Assembly: GCF_000515275.1 (NCBI RefSeq)
Contig: NZ_KI911560.1
Span: forward strand, 558,001-622,000
Direction: 5' to 3'
DNA from: Methylophilus sp. 5
GTDB taxonomy: Bacteria; Pseudomonadota; Gammaproteobacteria; Burkholderiales; Methylophilaceae
Length of the DNA stretch: 64,000 nucleotides
The translations under genes and the position numbers were made by a program. Under the pieces are notes generated by a model, which worked only from the letters and a program-made list of their open reading frames with translations, did no database searches and was not told the DNA's origin. How positions within the stretch are numbered: position 1 is the stretch's first letter; each line of letters starts with the position of its first letter. This document shows, in pieces, positions 26,862 to 35,930 of the stretch.

Positions 26862-27236
26862 TCAAAAACTGAATACGGTATACCCGTCAGTAGACAACTG
26901 GGCAATACTTGGCAGGCCCGAGGTGCCTGGCACACTGTTATCCGTAACCAGGTGAAAGCCATTTAGCTCCGCATCCTCTCGCGCACCGAATACATCTGCA
27001 CATCCGCATGAAACGCCGACCACAACATCTGAGACTGCAGAGTAAAGTTGATATAAAGGATGGCCGACTTTAGTCAGATGGCTGACCCAGCGCGTGCCTG
27101 TACCTTGAAAGTAAATCGCAACGGCTATGTTTTTCTGCTTGAAATCGTAGGCGGCGGCTAAGCCATTAAATGCGCGGCCAAGCGCCTCTTCGCCGCCGTG
27201 TGTTGGGTCTGAAAAAATAATGATGGCTGCTTTCAT
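26862..27236 (-). CDS. DsrE-family protein
   Basis: 124 residues with the DsrE/DsrF-like fold: KAAIIIFSDPTHGGEEALGRAFNGLAAA at the N-terminus (first strand and helix), VAIYFQGTGTRWV, and a C-terminal FHLVTD segment. Two cysteines occur in VGVSCGCADVFGA (about 78-80), where related proteins carry persulfide-handling cysteines. The start at 27236 has an AGGAGAG Shine-Dalgarno; a 139-residue frame begins upstream without one. It may handle sulfur transfer, but no partners (TusB/TusC) are near. Confidence 0.75.
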   Translation of the reverse strand: MKAAIIIFSDPTHGGEEALGRAFNGLAAAYDFKQKNIAVAIYFQGTGTRWVSHLTKVGHPLYQLYSAVSDVVVGVSCGCADVFGAREDAELNGFHLVTDNSVPGTSGLPSIAQLSTDGYTVFSF

Positions 27237-27350
27237 GTTGCTCTCCTTTGATGATGGCATGTCGTTGATTGATAGCCGCATGTTAGGCGCTGAAGGCAGC
27301 AGGAAAAACTACTTAAAGAGAAATGGATTATTTCGCTACGCGCAATATCG

Positions 27351-28253
27351 TTAGAGCATTAATGTCGGGTGACCGCGTAAGTGTTCAACCATCTCATCTA
27401 TAAAGCTGCGGACTTTGGAAGAGCCTAATTTGTCCTCTCTATGCACGATATGCACCGGCCATGGCGCCTCTTCATAATCTTCAAGCACCAAGCGCAATGC
27501 GCCACTTTTCACTTCGCCAGACACTTGATATGAAAGCAGTCGCGCAATGCCTAAACCACCAATTGCAGCGGCTAAGGCAGCATCATTGCTGGTGACAGTG
27601 AGGCGCGGATTGACCTTGAGCAATAAAGGCTCGTGATTGGACTGAAAGCGCCACTCGATGTGCGGTGAAACGGCACTGGATGAAATGATTGAGTGCTGTG
27701 TGAGGTTAGCAGGCGATTGCGGCGCACCAAATTTTTCGAGATAGGCTGGCGATGCGCATAGCACGCGCCTGACTTGCCCGACTTTGATGGCGCGCAGCCC
27801 TGAGTCAGGCAAGTGACCAATGCGGATCGCCACATCCATACCTTCATCGACCAGGTTGGTGACGCGGTCAACCAAATGGGCGACCATGTTCACCTGCGGG
27901 TAACGTTGCATGTAGTCGATAATGCAAGGCATGACAAACATGCGCCCGAACATCACTGGCGCAGTGATTGAAAGCGTACCGCGTGGCGTAGCATTCACCT
28001 CGGCAACAGCGTCATTCGCCTCTGCAATGCTGACCAAAATGGCCCGCACATTGTCGTAATACTGGCGACCAGCATCGGTAAAGCGCACATGGCGCGTGGT
28101 TCTTTGTAATAGCCTGGCGCCAAGCTGCTCTTCCAGCGCCACAATTGCGCGCGTTACCGCGGCGGGTGAAAGATCAAGCTTGCGCGAGGCTGCAGCAAAT
28201 CCGCCCTCTTCGGCAACGCTGGCAAACACACGCATTAAGTGAAACTGGTCAAT
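27351..28253 (-). CDS. LysR-family regulator, probably starting at ATT
   Basis: About 300 residues. The N-terminal winged helix is clear (FASVAEEGGFAAASRKLDLSP, then TRAIVALEEQLGARLLQRTTR), and the C-terminal effector domain includes ALAAAIGGLGIARL. The first in-frame ATG is at 28235, but family members normally begin six residues earlier with the sequence DQFHLMRVF, and those codons are present and open. An AGGAG lies 8 bases before an ATT at 28253, and no ATG, GTG or TTG is in frame there, so I take ATT as the start. It diverges from the PPOX-class gene, its likely target. Confidence 0.85.
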   Translation of the reverse strand: MDQFHLMRVFASVAEEGGFAAASRKLDLSPAAVTRAIVALEEQLGARLLQRTTRHVRFTDAGRQYYDNVRAILVSIAEANDAVAEVNATPRGTLSITAPVMFGRMFVMPCIIDYMQRYPQVNMVAHLVDRVTNLVDEGMDVAIRIGHLPDSGLRAIKVGQVRRVLCASPAYLEKFGAPQSPANLTQHSIISSSAVSPHIEWRFQSNHEPLLLKVNPRLTVTSNDAALAAAIGGLGIARLLSYQVSGEVKSGALRLVLEDYEEAPWPVHIVHREDKLGSSKVRSFIDEMVEHLRGHPTLML

Positions 28254-28381
28254 AATATTTCTCCTATAGTATTTCTGCCATATTTCTCTGGGCGAAATAA
28301 TGTATTGCGGCTAGCCACGTTTTTCTCACGCCTATTATTGACTAACATTTGGCCATGAGTAAACAAACCAGGGAGAAAATC

Positions 28382-29017
28382 ATGACTGCGCATTTAGCCT
28401 CAACATTAGCATCACCCAGCGATATCGTGTTCACTCCAGCGGTCAAAGCCAGACAAGCGCAAAATGGGTCAAGAGCTGGCTATGCGAAGTTTGAACAAAC
28501 ACGCGGCTGGGAGTCTCGTGTGACGCCGATACTGGCCGAGTTTATCGCAGCACAAACCAGTATGTACATCGCCACCGCCAATGCACAGGGGCAGCCTTAT
28601 ATGCAGCATCGTGGCGGCCCACGTGGTTTTTTGCGTGTGCTCGACGAGCAAACGCTGGCCTTTGCCGATTATGCCGGCAACAAGCAATACATCACGGCGG
28701 GCAATTTGGATGAGAATCCTAAAGCGCAGCTATTTTTGATGGATTATGCCAATGCACAGCGCGTAAAAATCTGGGGCGAGGCAAAAATCGTCACTGGCGA
28801 CAATGCTTTAATCGCACGCGTCTCATCACCAGATGACGCGGCAAAGGTTGAGCGTGTGGTTGTGTTTACGATCACAGCCTGGGATGCCAATTGCCATAAG
28901 CATATCCCCAAGCTTTTGAACGCAGAAGAGGTCATACCAGTGATCCAGGAGCGGGATAAGAAAATTGCCGCCTTGGAAGCACGCTTAAAAGCGTTGGAGC
29001 AGAAACTTGCGGGCTAA
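28382..29017 (+). CDS. pyridoxamine 5'-phosphate oxidase-like flavoprotein
   Basis: 211 residues of the PPOX-class split-barrel flavin-binding family. Motifs are MYIATANAQGQPYMQHRGGPRG (about 57-78), FADYAGNKQYITAGNL, PKAQLFLMDY and VKIWGEA, matching the FMN-binding subfamily often found beside LysR regulators. The C-terminus is a short coiled coil (RDKKIAALEARLKALEQKL). The ATG at 28382 has a GGGAG Shine-Dalgarno. The family includes oxidases and flavin carriers; the substrate is unknown. It is divergent from the LysR gene and probably controlled by it. Confidence 0.85.
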   Translation: MTAHLASTLASPSDIVFTPAVKARQAQNGSRAGYAKFEQTRGWESRVTPILAEFIAAQTSMYIATANAQGQPYMQHRGGPRGFLRVLDEQTLAFADYAGNKQYITAGNLDENPKAQLFLMDYANAQRVKIWGEAKIVTGDNALIARVSSPDDAAKVERVVVFTITAWDANCHKHIPKLLNAEEVIPVIQERDKKIAALEARLKALEQKLAG

Positions 29018-29140
29018 AAAGTGTGGCGTCTGATGTCAATCTGGACTGTATCGTTGAATGGCTGCTGAAGCAGCAGCCATTCAATCAGTTTAAGTCATGC
29101 CAGGTTGCGTCTATTCAACCTAGCCAGCCCCACATTAAGG

Positions 29141-29440
29141 CTATTGTTTGCCTCGCCCAAACGATGGGCACTTGCCATCTGCTCCTGCCAATCCACCGTC
29201 AGGATGGCATATTAACCCTCCTGACTCATCGTATAACTCACTTGAAATATCGCAGCACCTAGGCGGGATATACCATGCAACTTTCCCTTGATATTGGGTT
29301 AACTGTGCCTTGATATAAGGCTGTGATTTTTGATAGACATCCATCTTATTGATAAGCCACTGAGGGGGCTCTATACGCTCCTGAGCCTGACTATTTAAAG
29401 ACACAATAAGCGGCGGCAAAAGAAATAATATGTTCATCAC
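29141..29440 (-). CDS. small secreted DUF6970-like protein
   Basis: 99 residues with a signal peptide (MNILFLLPPLIVSLNSQA). The mature part ends in a compact cysteine motif: YIPPRCCDISSELYD, ICHPDGGLAGADGKCPSF, which I recognise as DUF6970. Four cysteines probably form two disulfides in the periplasm. Function is unknown. It is flanked by PPOX (convergent) and a DUF6232 gene. Confidence 0.75.
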   Translation of the reverse strand: MMNILFLLPPLIVSLNSQAQERIEPPQWLINKMDVYQKSQPYIKAQLTQYQGKVAWYIPPRCCDISSELYDESGGLICHPDGGLAGADGKCPSFGRGKQ

Positions 29441-29508
29441 TTTAAAATGTCATATGTAACGCTGTGAGCTTAGTAAAAACAGATGATTGAAACGCTATTA
29501 ACACAAAA

Positions 29509-29901
29509 CTACGCATCAGCGCCATAGCCCACATCCCCCCGTAAAGCGATTGCAACATTCAAGGCGGTGAGCACATTTTCTGCGTCCAAACTGTTTTCAC
29601 TGATTAAGGCCTGATGCTCGCCTGCAGGGGTGTGGATGACGATGGAGTATCTGGGCGTGGCTAAAAACCACAGCACGCCGCCATAAATAATCGAAAAAAT
29701 ACCTACTAACGGTAAACTGCCGCTACCGAACAACAGTGGCAAGCCACCCAATATGCAGATGCGAGCAAAGCCAAGTTGCGGCTTGAGTATTCTGCGCTCT
29801 ATGGTGGTGACACTTTTGATGGCGATAGCTTTACCATTAACAATAAAGCGACTATTGCTAACGCTGACGCCTTGATGGCTGAAATAGATTGCTTCTTCCA
29901 T
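29509..29901 (-). CDS. DUF6232 membrane protein
   Basis: 130 residues. An N-terminal beta domain (FSHQGVSVSNSRFIVNGKAIAIKSV) leads to two membrane helices (about 45-63 and 64-82) and a C-terminal domain (YSIVIHTPAGEHQALISENS). This is the DUF6232 architecture. A paralogue lies at 30464-30928 on the same strand, with a plus-strand gene between. Function is unknown. Confidence 0.75.
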   Translation of the reverse strand: MEEAIYFSHQGVSVSNSRFIVNGKAIAIKSVTTIERRILKPQLGFARICILGGLPLLFGSGSLPLVGIFSIIYGGVLWFLATPRYSIVIHTPAGEHQALISENSLDAENVLTALNVAIALRGDVGYGADA

Positions 29902-30061
29902 AGCGCATCTCCATTGTGATCAATGAATAAAATATTAACACAACCATTTCAATAATTAACCATAAATAACAATTAATTGAGGCATGACCGGTTACCACAA
30001 CCGCTATACTCATTTTAAATAACATCTGCGTTCGTACCGGCGCTCTTCAGGGGATACCCAT

Positions 30062-30451
30062 ATGCATCAACAAGAATTTCTAGCCAAAGATGGCCAGACG
30101 TACAGCCTCAGACTCAATGAGACGGGTGAAGAAATTATGGTGTTACAAGGCAGCGAGCAGCTAGGCGTGATTGACTTACAGTTTAGCAAGGGCTTTCAAG
30201 GCGCCGAGAGTTACCTGGTCACCGTGCTGGACTTGGAAAAATGCAAGCACAAAGGCCTGGGCGAAGCCTCACTCAGGTTTCATCAACAGATATTTCGCCG
30301 CCCGTTAAGGGCCAATGGCGACATTCGCGAAGGCAGGCAATCGCAGACTAGCCAGCTCACCAAAGAAGGCAGTGGCTTTATCGGCCACATGCGGGCAAAA
30401 GGCGTCATTGAGCTGATAGACTTTCACGGTGCCTTTAGCGAAGATGAGTAA
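30062..30451 (+). CDS. hypothetical protein
   Basis: 129 residues, not recognised. It is cytosolic and beta-rich at the N-terminus (YSLRLNETGEEIMVLQGSEQLGVIDLQF), followed by a segment, KHKGLGEASLRFHQ, that is faintly like the CoA-binding loop of GNAT proteins. It lies between the two DUF6232 genes, on the opposite strand. Confidence 0.6.
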   Translation: MHQQEFLAKDGQTYSLRLNETGEEIMVLQGSEQLGVIDLQFSKGFQGAESYLVTVLDLEKCKHKGLGEASLRFHQQIFRRPLRANGDIREGRQSQTSQLTKEGSGFIGHMRAKGVIELIDFHGAFSEDE

Positions 30452-30463
30452 CGCGTGATGGCA

Positions 30464-30928
30464 TTACTCAATCAACGTGGGTGCCATGTGTGCAAACTCT
30501 GTATTAAGCACGCTACCCGGTGCTTTAGCCGACTCACGCATTACTGACTCAAGCGATGCGTCACCTCGATTAACCAGTGCGGCATCCAGCGCCTGAATCA
30601 CCTGCGCCACATAGCCACTGTTTCTGTCGCGCAACACGGCATGCTCACCGGTGGCGGTTTTTAACATCACGGCATAAGTCGTTCTGGTAAATATCCAGGT
30701 CATCACCCCAAGCGCAATCGCGCAACCGCCCACCACAAATAACCTGCCTTCGTTGAGCAAAAAAAGCAATCCGATGGAGATGCTGAACAAGGCTAGCGCT
30801 CTTGGCGGCTTAATCACCGCTTGTCTGGCGGAAATAATGTCCCGTATGTTGTATATATAACCGCTTGCAATAAAACGGCTATCGCTGATGATAATACCGC
30901 CATCACTAAAAAAGACTTTTCTATCCAT
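30464..30928 (-). CDS. DUF6232 membrane protein, second copy
   Basis: 154 residues. FFSDGGIIISDSRFIASGYIYNIRDI matches the N-terminal domain of the copy at 29509-29901; two membrane helices follow, then YAVMLKTATGEHAVLRDRNS matches the C-terminal domain. A 30-residue tail is extra. The ATG at 30928 has an AAGGAGC Shine-Dalgarno; an upstream frame to 30997 lacks one. Divergence between the copies is large, so this is an old duplication. Confidence 0.75.
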   Translation of the reverse strand: MDRKVFFSDGGIIISDSRFIASGYIYNIRDIISARQAVIKPPRALALFSISIGLLFLLNEGRLFVVGGCAIALGVMTWIFTRTTYAVMLKTATGEHAVLRDRNSGYVAQVIQALDAALVNRGDASLESVMRESAKAPGSVLNTEFAHMAPTLIE

Positions 30929-31283
30929 GACGTGCTCCTTTATGTCTTTAAGACGGGACGAGTCAGGGATGAATAAAGCAGCCACAAAGACGCCCACGCG
31001 TACTGCGTGTTACGTTGTAAATCTAGACGACTACAAACGCATGCCGCTGAAGTAAAGAATACTAGGGAAGCACGAGAGAGAAGCTTAAAGCGACAACAAA
31101 AGACAATTGCTTAAGATGTAAGCGGCCTCGTAAAACGACACCGAGGAGAACATTAAGGCGGGGTTTTGAGAGGGTTTTAAACCAATATACGCGCATGCAA
31201 CGCACAATGTGGTTTATTTGCACATGTAAACATACTGAACCGCCAAAAACGAGTACTGGCCCAGCTTAAGGGCAAATGGCAGC
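30929..31283. other. 355-bp gap without a visible gene
   Basis: No open frame, hairpin with a T run or recognisable RNA is seen. It must hold the promoter of the second DUF6232 gene and the transcript end of the GGDEF gene. Confidence 0.4.
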
Positions 31284-33182
31284 TTAGCCTGTCTCAACCA
31301 TAAACACACCATTTTTCCCGTTGCGTTTTGCGGTATACATGGCTTTATCCGCTTGCCGGATCAACTCGGCGGGCTGTGTCTCTTTTGAACTATCGCTGTC
31401 ATAGCAGGCAATGCCAATGCTGACGGTCATATTTAAGGTAATCTGGTTAAAGTGGAACGGCTCAGAGATCGCATGCAAGATTTTTTCAGCAATTCTGCTG
31501 GTATCAGCCACCTGGCTAACCCCTTCCAGCACAATGATGAATTCATCCCCCGCATAACGGGCCACCGTGTCTGACTGCCGCGTCGACTTGTCGATTCTGT
31601 TCGCAACTTCACGCAGCAACATATCGCCAACATTGTGGCCATAAGTATCATTGATTAACTTAAAACCATCGAGGTCAACAAACAAAATAGACAGCATGGT
31701 TTGATTCGCCCGGGCGCGCTGCACCGCCACTGGCAAAATCTCCTCCAGCTTGCGGCGGTTGGGCAGGCCGGTTAAGGGGTCGTTACGCGCTTCGTTTTTC
31801 AACAGGCTTTCAAGCTGTTTTCTATCCGTAATATCGCGCAAAAACGAAGTAAACAGCATCTGCTCATTGATCTCGAGCACATTCACCTGTAACTCAATCG
31901 GAATACGCACACCATCTTTACGTATAGCTTCGAGCTCAATGCGCTTACCCATCATGTCTGATTGCTTTTCCAGCGCAAACCGCCGCATGCCAGCCTGATG
32001 TGCCTGCTGCAACTCATTGGGGATAATCAGCTTATCCAGTTTGCGGCCAATCGCCTCTTCATCGGCCCAGCCAAAAATGTGCTCGGCCTGTTTGTTCCAG
32101 GCCTTCACAATGCCATCAGCGTCCATGCACACATAAGCGTCATTGGCATTATCTAAAATGGTGCGCAACTCCAGCTCGGCATTTTGCAACAATTGCTCCG
32201 AAGCAATTTTCTCCTGATACGCCACCAGCATGGATTTATTTGCCTGCTTAAGCTCTTCGGTACGCTGGCTGACTTTTTCTTCCAGTGTTTTGCGCAGCAG
32301 TGCCAGGGCAGCTTCTGTTTCTTTTGCACTTTGTATATCTTTGACAATCGCCACAAAATAATCAAGGTCGCCATTGGCGGTTAATTGCTTGGTGACTGTT
32401 AACTCAACCCACACTGGCTCACCACTCTGCTTCACATATCTTTTTTCCAGCTGATAGCGATCTAACTTACCGGCAACCAGTTGGTCGAGCAAATTCAAGT
32501 CTGTGTTTAAATCTACCGGAAAAGTAATATCCTGGAACGTCAACGCTGACAACGCCTGTTTTGAATAACCGACAATGCGGCACAACTCTTCATTCACCTC
32601 CAGCCAGCTACCGTTGGGTTTAACCATGGAAATGCCAATCGCCGCATTTTCAAACAGGGTTTTAAACTTGCTTTCTGAAGATTGAATAGAGCGTTTGGCT
32701 TCCAGCATGCGCTCCCGAAACTGCAATTCTCGCGTCGCCAGATGTGCCAGGTCATTCAGCGCAGCCAGCTCCTTTTGCGTCGGTTTTTTAGGCTCATTAT
32801 CAATCACACAAAGCGTGCCTAATGCATATCCATCCAGGCTCCTGATGGGGATACCGGCATAAAATCGAATATTGGGCGAATTGACCACCAGTGGATTCTG
32901 AGAAAAACGCGCGTCGTCCAGCGCATTCTCAACAATCAGCTGCTCATCACTCTCAACCGCATGCGTACAAAAAGAAATATCACGCGCGGTCTCTGTGGCA
33001 TCAATCCCATGTTTAGACTTAAACCACTGCCTGTGCTCATCCACCAGTGAAATCAGAGAGATAGGGCTATCAAGAATGATAGAAGCCACGCGCGTGATCG
33101 TGTCAAAAAAATCTTCCGGCTCAGAGTCTAGCAGACCTAGCGAGTGAAGTTTTTGTATTCTTAATTGTTCACGACTAATCAT
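31284..33182 (-). CDS. GAF-PAS-PAS-GGDEF diguanylate cyclase
   Basis: 632 residues. Order: GAF domain (about 20-160; DTITRVASIILDSPISLISL, ending in FYAGIPIRSLDGYALGTLC), PAS 1 (about 165-290), a coiled coil (about 290-330), PAS 2 (about 335-455; ILDNANDAYVCMDADGIVKA), and GGDEF (about 465-630). The active-site motif is AGDEF (near 543), which is usually still active, and DPLTGLPNRR marks the domain start. No EAL domain. It makes cyclic di-GMP in response to an unknown signal. The ATG at 33182 has GGAGGG upstream; the longer TTG frame includes that Shine-Dalgarno. Confidence 0.92.
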   Translation of the reverse strand: MISREQLRIQKLHSLGLLDSEPEDFFDTITRVASIILDSPISLISLVDEHRQWFKSKHGIDATETARDISFCTHAVESDEQLIVENALDDARFSQNPLVVNSPNIRFYAGIPIRSLDGYALGTLCVIDNEPKKPTQKELAALNDLAHLATRELQFRERMLEAKRSIQSSESKFKTLFENAAIGISMVKPNGSWLEVNEELCRIVGYSKQALSALTFQDITFPVDLNTDLNLLDQLVAGKLDRYQLEKRYVKQSGEPVWVELTVTKQLTANGDLDYFVAIVKDIQSAKETEAALALLRKTLEEKVSQRTEELKQANKSMLVAYQEKIASEQLLQNAELELRTILDNANDAYVCMDADGIVKAWNKQAEHIFGWADEEAIGRKLDKLIIPNELQQAHQAGMRRFALEKQSDMMGKRIELEAIRKDGVRIPIELQVNVLEINEQMLFTSFLRDITDRKQLESLLKNEARNDPLTGLPNRRKLEEILPVAVQRARANQTMLSILFVDLDGFKLINDTYGHNVGDMLLREVANRIDKSTRQSDTVARYAGDEFIIVLEGVSQVADTSRIAEKILHAISEPFHFNQITLNMTVSIGIACYDSDSSKETQPAELIRQADKAMYTAKRNGKNGVFMVETG

Positions 33183-33406
33183 GCTGCCCTCCAAAAAAAT
33201 AATCGGCGATACAATGACTAAATTAACGTCACAAAAAATAATAAAGTTAATTCTTTCGAATACAAATGGTTACGTCAAGTATATAGCGCCCATTTGAGCG
33301 CCATCGGCCCATCATCGATTGACTTGCATGGCTGAACCAGCAACTAACAACGCATAGTTCAACACAAGCCCGGTGCTGCCAACCAAACAGCCGGCAGACA
33401 TCTCCT

Positions 33407-33422
33407 GTTTGATTAGCAACAC
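33407..33422. promoter_or_regulatory. enhancer-like palindrome, variant of TGTTGC-N4-GCAACA
   Basis: TGTTTGATTAGCAACA: the right half matches GCAACA exactly and the left half partly. It lies 50 bp upstream of the sigma-54 promoter of the ABC exporter. The same palindrome recurs at 40654, 50600, 50630, 50802, 50845 and 57236. Confidence 0.55.
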
Positions 33423-33471
33423 AGCGATTGATTGCAGCGCCGCAGCCTGTTGTTTTCATTATAAAAAATCA

Positions 33472-33487
33472 TGGCACGAAGTTTGAT
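33472..33487 (+). promoter_or_regulatory. sigma-54-type promoter of the ABC exporter
   Basis: TGGCACGAAGTTTGAT. The -24 element TGGCACG is perfect; the -12 element has TTGA where TTGC is expected (GG-N10-GA). The ATG of the exporter is 60 bp downstream. Confidence 0.55.
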
Positions 33488-33546
33488 TAGCTTTTAAGTT
33501 GGATCAGGGACAACTCTGATTTTTGCGAAAGAATAGAGAGTGAATT

Positions 33547-35304
33547 ATGCAAAACGTATGGCGTGCCATTCAGTTTATTCCCGAATACAAAGGGAAAGTG
33601 ATTGGGGTGATGTTAGTCGGCACCGCATTGGGATTGATTAATACCGCCACCCCGTATTTATACAAAATGATCGTTGATGTGATTTCGCATTTGTTGTCAG
33701 GCGCCATTACCCGGCAGCAAGCCACCTGGAGCGTGACTGTATTGCTAGCTATCTTTTTCGCTTTGCGCTTGGGCGTGGTGATTTTTGGTGCGATTCAGAA
33801 CAAGCAGGCCGATGACTTGTGGCTGGATACGGTGAGCACTTTTCGCCAGCGCGTGTTCGATAACATGACGCAAAAATCTATCGACTACTTTGAAAAAACC
33901 CGTGTCGGCGAAATCATGGATCGCTTCGGCACCATCACCAGCATCACCATGTGGCTGTCTTCGCTGACCGAAGGTACGCTGTCAGGCATTTTGCAAATGC
34001 TGTTTATCATCACCGTGTTGTTGATCAAGGCACCCGTGGTCGGGGTGATCATGTTGGTGGTGCTGGCGATTAATTTTTGGGTGTCTTACCGCACGGTGGG
34101 CTGGACGCACCAGTATCGCCGCGGCTGGCAGGCCCTGGCTGGCCGCATGACCGGGCTACTGGCCGAAATGGTGGGCAACATTGCCACGGTGCGCAGCTTT
34201 GGCGGCGAGCCTGCGGTGAAACAACGCTATGACACTACCCAGGCCGAATGGCGCGTGGTGCGTGACAACCTGCACAAAACACAATGGCGCTCAGAGCAAG
34301 GCCTGAATGTGGTAAATACGTTTGGCGTGTTTGCAGCGGTGGCGCTCACGGTGAACGGCGCACTCAACGGCGCGTATACCACTGGCGATATTCTGCTGGT
34401 GCTTACTTTAAGCCAAAGCCTGATCAGTACCATAGGCCCGATTGCCAGACAAGTGAACCAGGCCAGCGAAATCGAGAGTAGTGCCGAGCGGTTGGTAGAA
34501 CTGCTGGACGTAGAAGCAGAACACCGCGACAAACCAGATGCTATCGTGCTGGAGCAATTGCAAACCATCACTTTTGACCAGGTGACTTTTCGCTACCCGG
34601 GCAAAGAAATCAGCGCGCTGGAGCAAGTATCATTTCACCTCAATGCAGGCCAGACGCTGGCACTGGTTGGCACCAGCGGCAGTGGCAAAACCACCATCGT
34701 CAAACTGCTGATGCGCTTTTATGACCCGACTGCAGGCCGTATCCTGATTAACGGCATAGACCTGCGTGATTACCAGCAACGCAGCATACGCGCCGTGATG
34801 GGCGTGGTGTTGCAAGATGTCGCCCTGTTTAACGACAGCATAGGCGAAAACATTGCCTTTGCCCGCCCCGGCGCCACTAATCAGGACGTGATTGCCGCAG
34901 CATTAGCAGCGCATGCAGATGAGTTTATCCAACACCTGGATGACCAATATGAAACCCGCGTTGGCGAGCGTGGCATCAAACTCTCAGGTGGTGAAAAGCA
35001 GCGGGTGGCCATCGCACGCGCGATTTTAAAAGACCCGCAACTGATTATTCTCGATGAAGCTACCAGCGCACTGGATTCGGAATCCGAGCACCTGGTGCAA
35101 CAAGGCCTGCAGCAATTGGTGTCTGGCCGCAGCTCCATCATCATCGCGCATCGTTTAAGCACCGTGATGAGCGCAGACATTATTCTGGTATTACAACATG
35201 GCCATATTATTGAACGTGGCCGCCATGCTGAGTTACTCGCCCTTCACGGCTTATATGCGCGACTATTTTCACTGCAATCCAAAGGGCACCTGGCCGTTGC
35301 CTGA
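33547..35304 (+). CDS. ABC exporter, permease-ATPase fusion (MsbA-like half transporter)
   Basis: 585 residues. A six-helix membrane domain (about 1-310) precedes a canonical ATPase: Walker A VGTSGSGKTT (about 374-383), signature LSGGEKQR, Walker B LIILDEATSA with the catalytic glutamate, and the switch histidine in IIAHRLSTV. All sites are consensus, so it should act as a homodimer, unlike the pair at 53528-57203. It is the first gene after a sigma-54-type promoter and lies on the edge of the sulfur locus, suggesting export of a lipid-like or aromatic product. The gene behind it encodes a DUF1993 protein. Confidence 0.88.
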   Translation: MQNVWRAIQFIPEYKGKVIGVMLVGTALGLINTATPYLYKMIVDVISHLLSGAITRQQATWSVTVLLAIFFALRLGVVIFGAIQNKQADDLWLDTVSTFRQRVFDNMTQKSIDYFEKTRVGEIMDRFGTITSITMWLSSLTEGTLSGILQMLFIITVLLIKAPVVGVIMLVVLAINFWVSYRTVGWTHQYRRGWQALAGRMTGLLAEMVGNIATVRSFGGEPAVKQRYDTTQAEWRVVRDNLHKTQWRSEQGLNVVNTFGVFAAVALTVNGALNGAYTTGDILLVLTLSQSLISTIGPIARQVNQASEIESSAERLVELLDVEAEHRDKPDAIVLEQLQTITFDQVTFRYPGKEISALEQVSFHLNAGQTLALVGTSGSGKTTIVKLLMRFYDPTAGRILINGIDLRDYQQRSIRAVMGVVLQDVALFNDSIGENIAFARPGATNQDVIAAALAAHADEFIQHLDDQYETRVGERGIKLSGGEKQRVAIARAILKDPQLIILDEATSALDSESEHLVQQGLQQLVSGRSSIIIAHRLSTVMSADIILVLQHGHIIERGRHAELLALHGLYARLFSLQSKGHLAVA

Positions 35305-35349
35305 GCCTAAACCGAATATCAACCCAACCCAACTATATGGTGATTTAAA

Positions 35350-35856
35350 ATGAGCACATCCCTGTATCAATTATCCGTTCCCACTTTTATTAAATTCCTT
35401 GGCAATCTATCTCACATTCTGGATAAAGCCGCAGCATTTGCCGCAGACAAAAAGATAGAACAAAGCGTATTGCTAGAAACACGTTTATACCCAAACATGT
35501 TTACCTTTGGCCGCCAACTACAACGTGTGGCAGACCATGCCACCAGCTACTCTGCCAGGCTGGCTGGTTTGCCACCGCCAAAGTTTGACCTACCGCTCAC
35601 CACCATCGCCGACTATCAAGCCTTAATCAACGCCTCTATCGACTTTTTGACAGGCCTGGAAGCAAGCCAGATTGATGGTCAGGAACTCAAAGAGATTTCT
35701 ATCCCTCGCGGCACTGAAGTGCGCGTGGTGCAGGGCTTGTCGCATCTGCTGAATAACATTTTGCCCAATTTTTACTTTCACCTCACCACCGCCTATGCCG
35801 TTTTGAGGCATATTGGTGTGGATGTAGGCAAACAGGACTTTTTAGGCAGAAGCTAA
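35350..35856 (+). CDS. DUF1993 family protein
   Basis: 168 residues, cytosolic and helical. SVPTFIKFLGNLSHILDKA at the N-terminus and RLYPNMFTFGRQLQRVADHA in the middle are typical of DUF1993, a four-helix family related to DinB-like folds. Two histidines (HLLNNILPNFYFHL) near the C-terminus could bind metal. Function is unknown. It lies 45 bp after the exporter, probably in the same transcript, and a terminator follows. Confidence 0.82.
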   Translation: MSTSLYQLSVPTFIKFLGNLSHILDKAAAFAADKKIEQSVLLETRLYPNMFTFGRQLQRVADHATSYSARLAGLPPPKFDLPLTTIADYQALINASIDFLTGLEASQIDGQELKEISIPRGTEVRVVQGLSHLLNNILPNFYFHLTTAYAVLRHIGVDVGKQDFLGRS

Positions 35857-35867
35857 TCACACAAACA

Positions 35868-35893
35868 AAAAAGTGGGCAAATGCCCACTTTTT
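35868..35893. terminator. bidirectional terminator
   Basis: A 12-bp stem (35868-35879/35882-35893) with a 2-nt loop and A/T runs on both sides, between the convergent DUF1993 and dienelactone hydrolase genes. Confidence 0.85.
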
Positions 35894-35930
35894 CATTATT
35901 CCACCAGCCCCGTATGGGGGCCGCTTTTAT

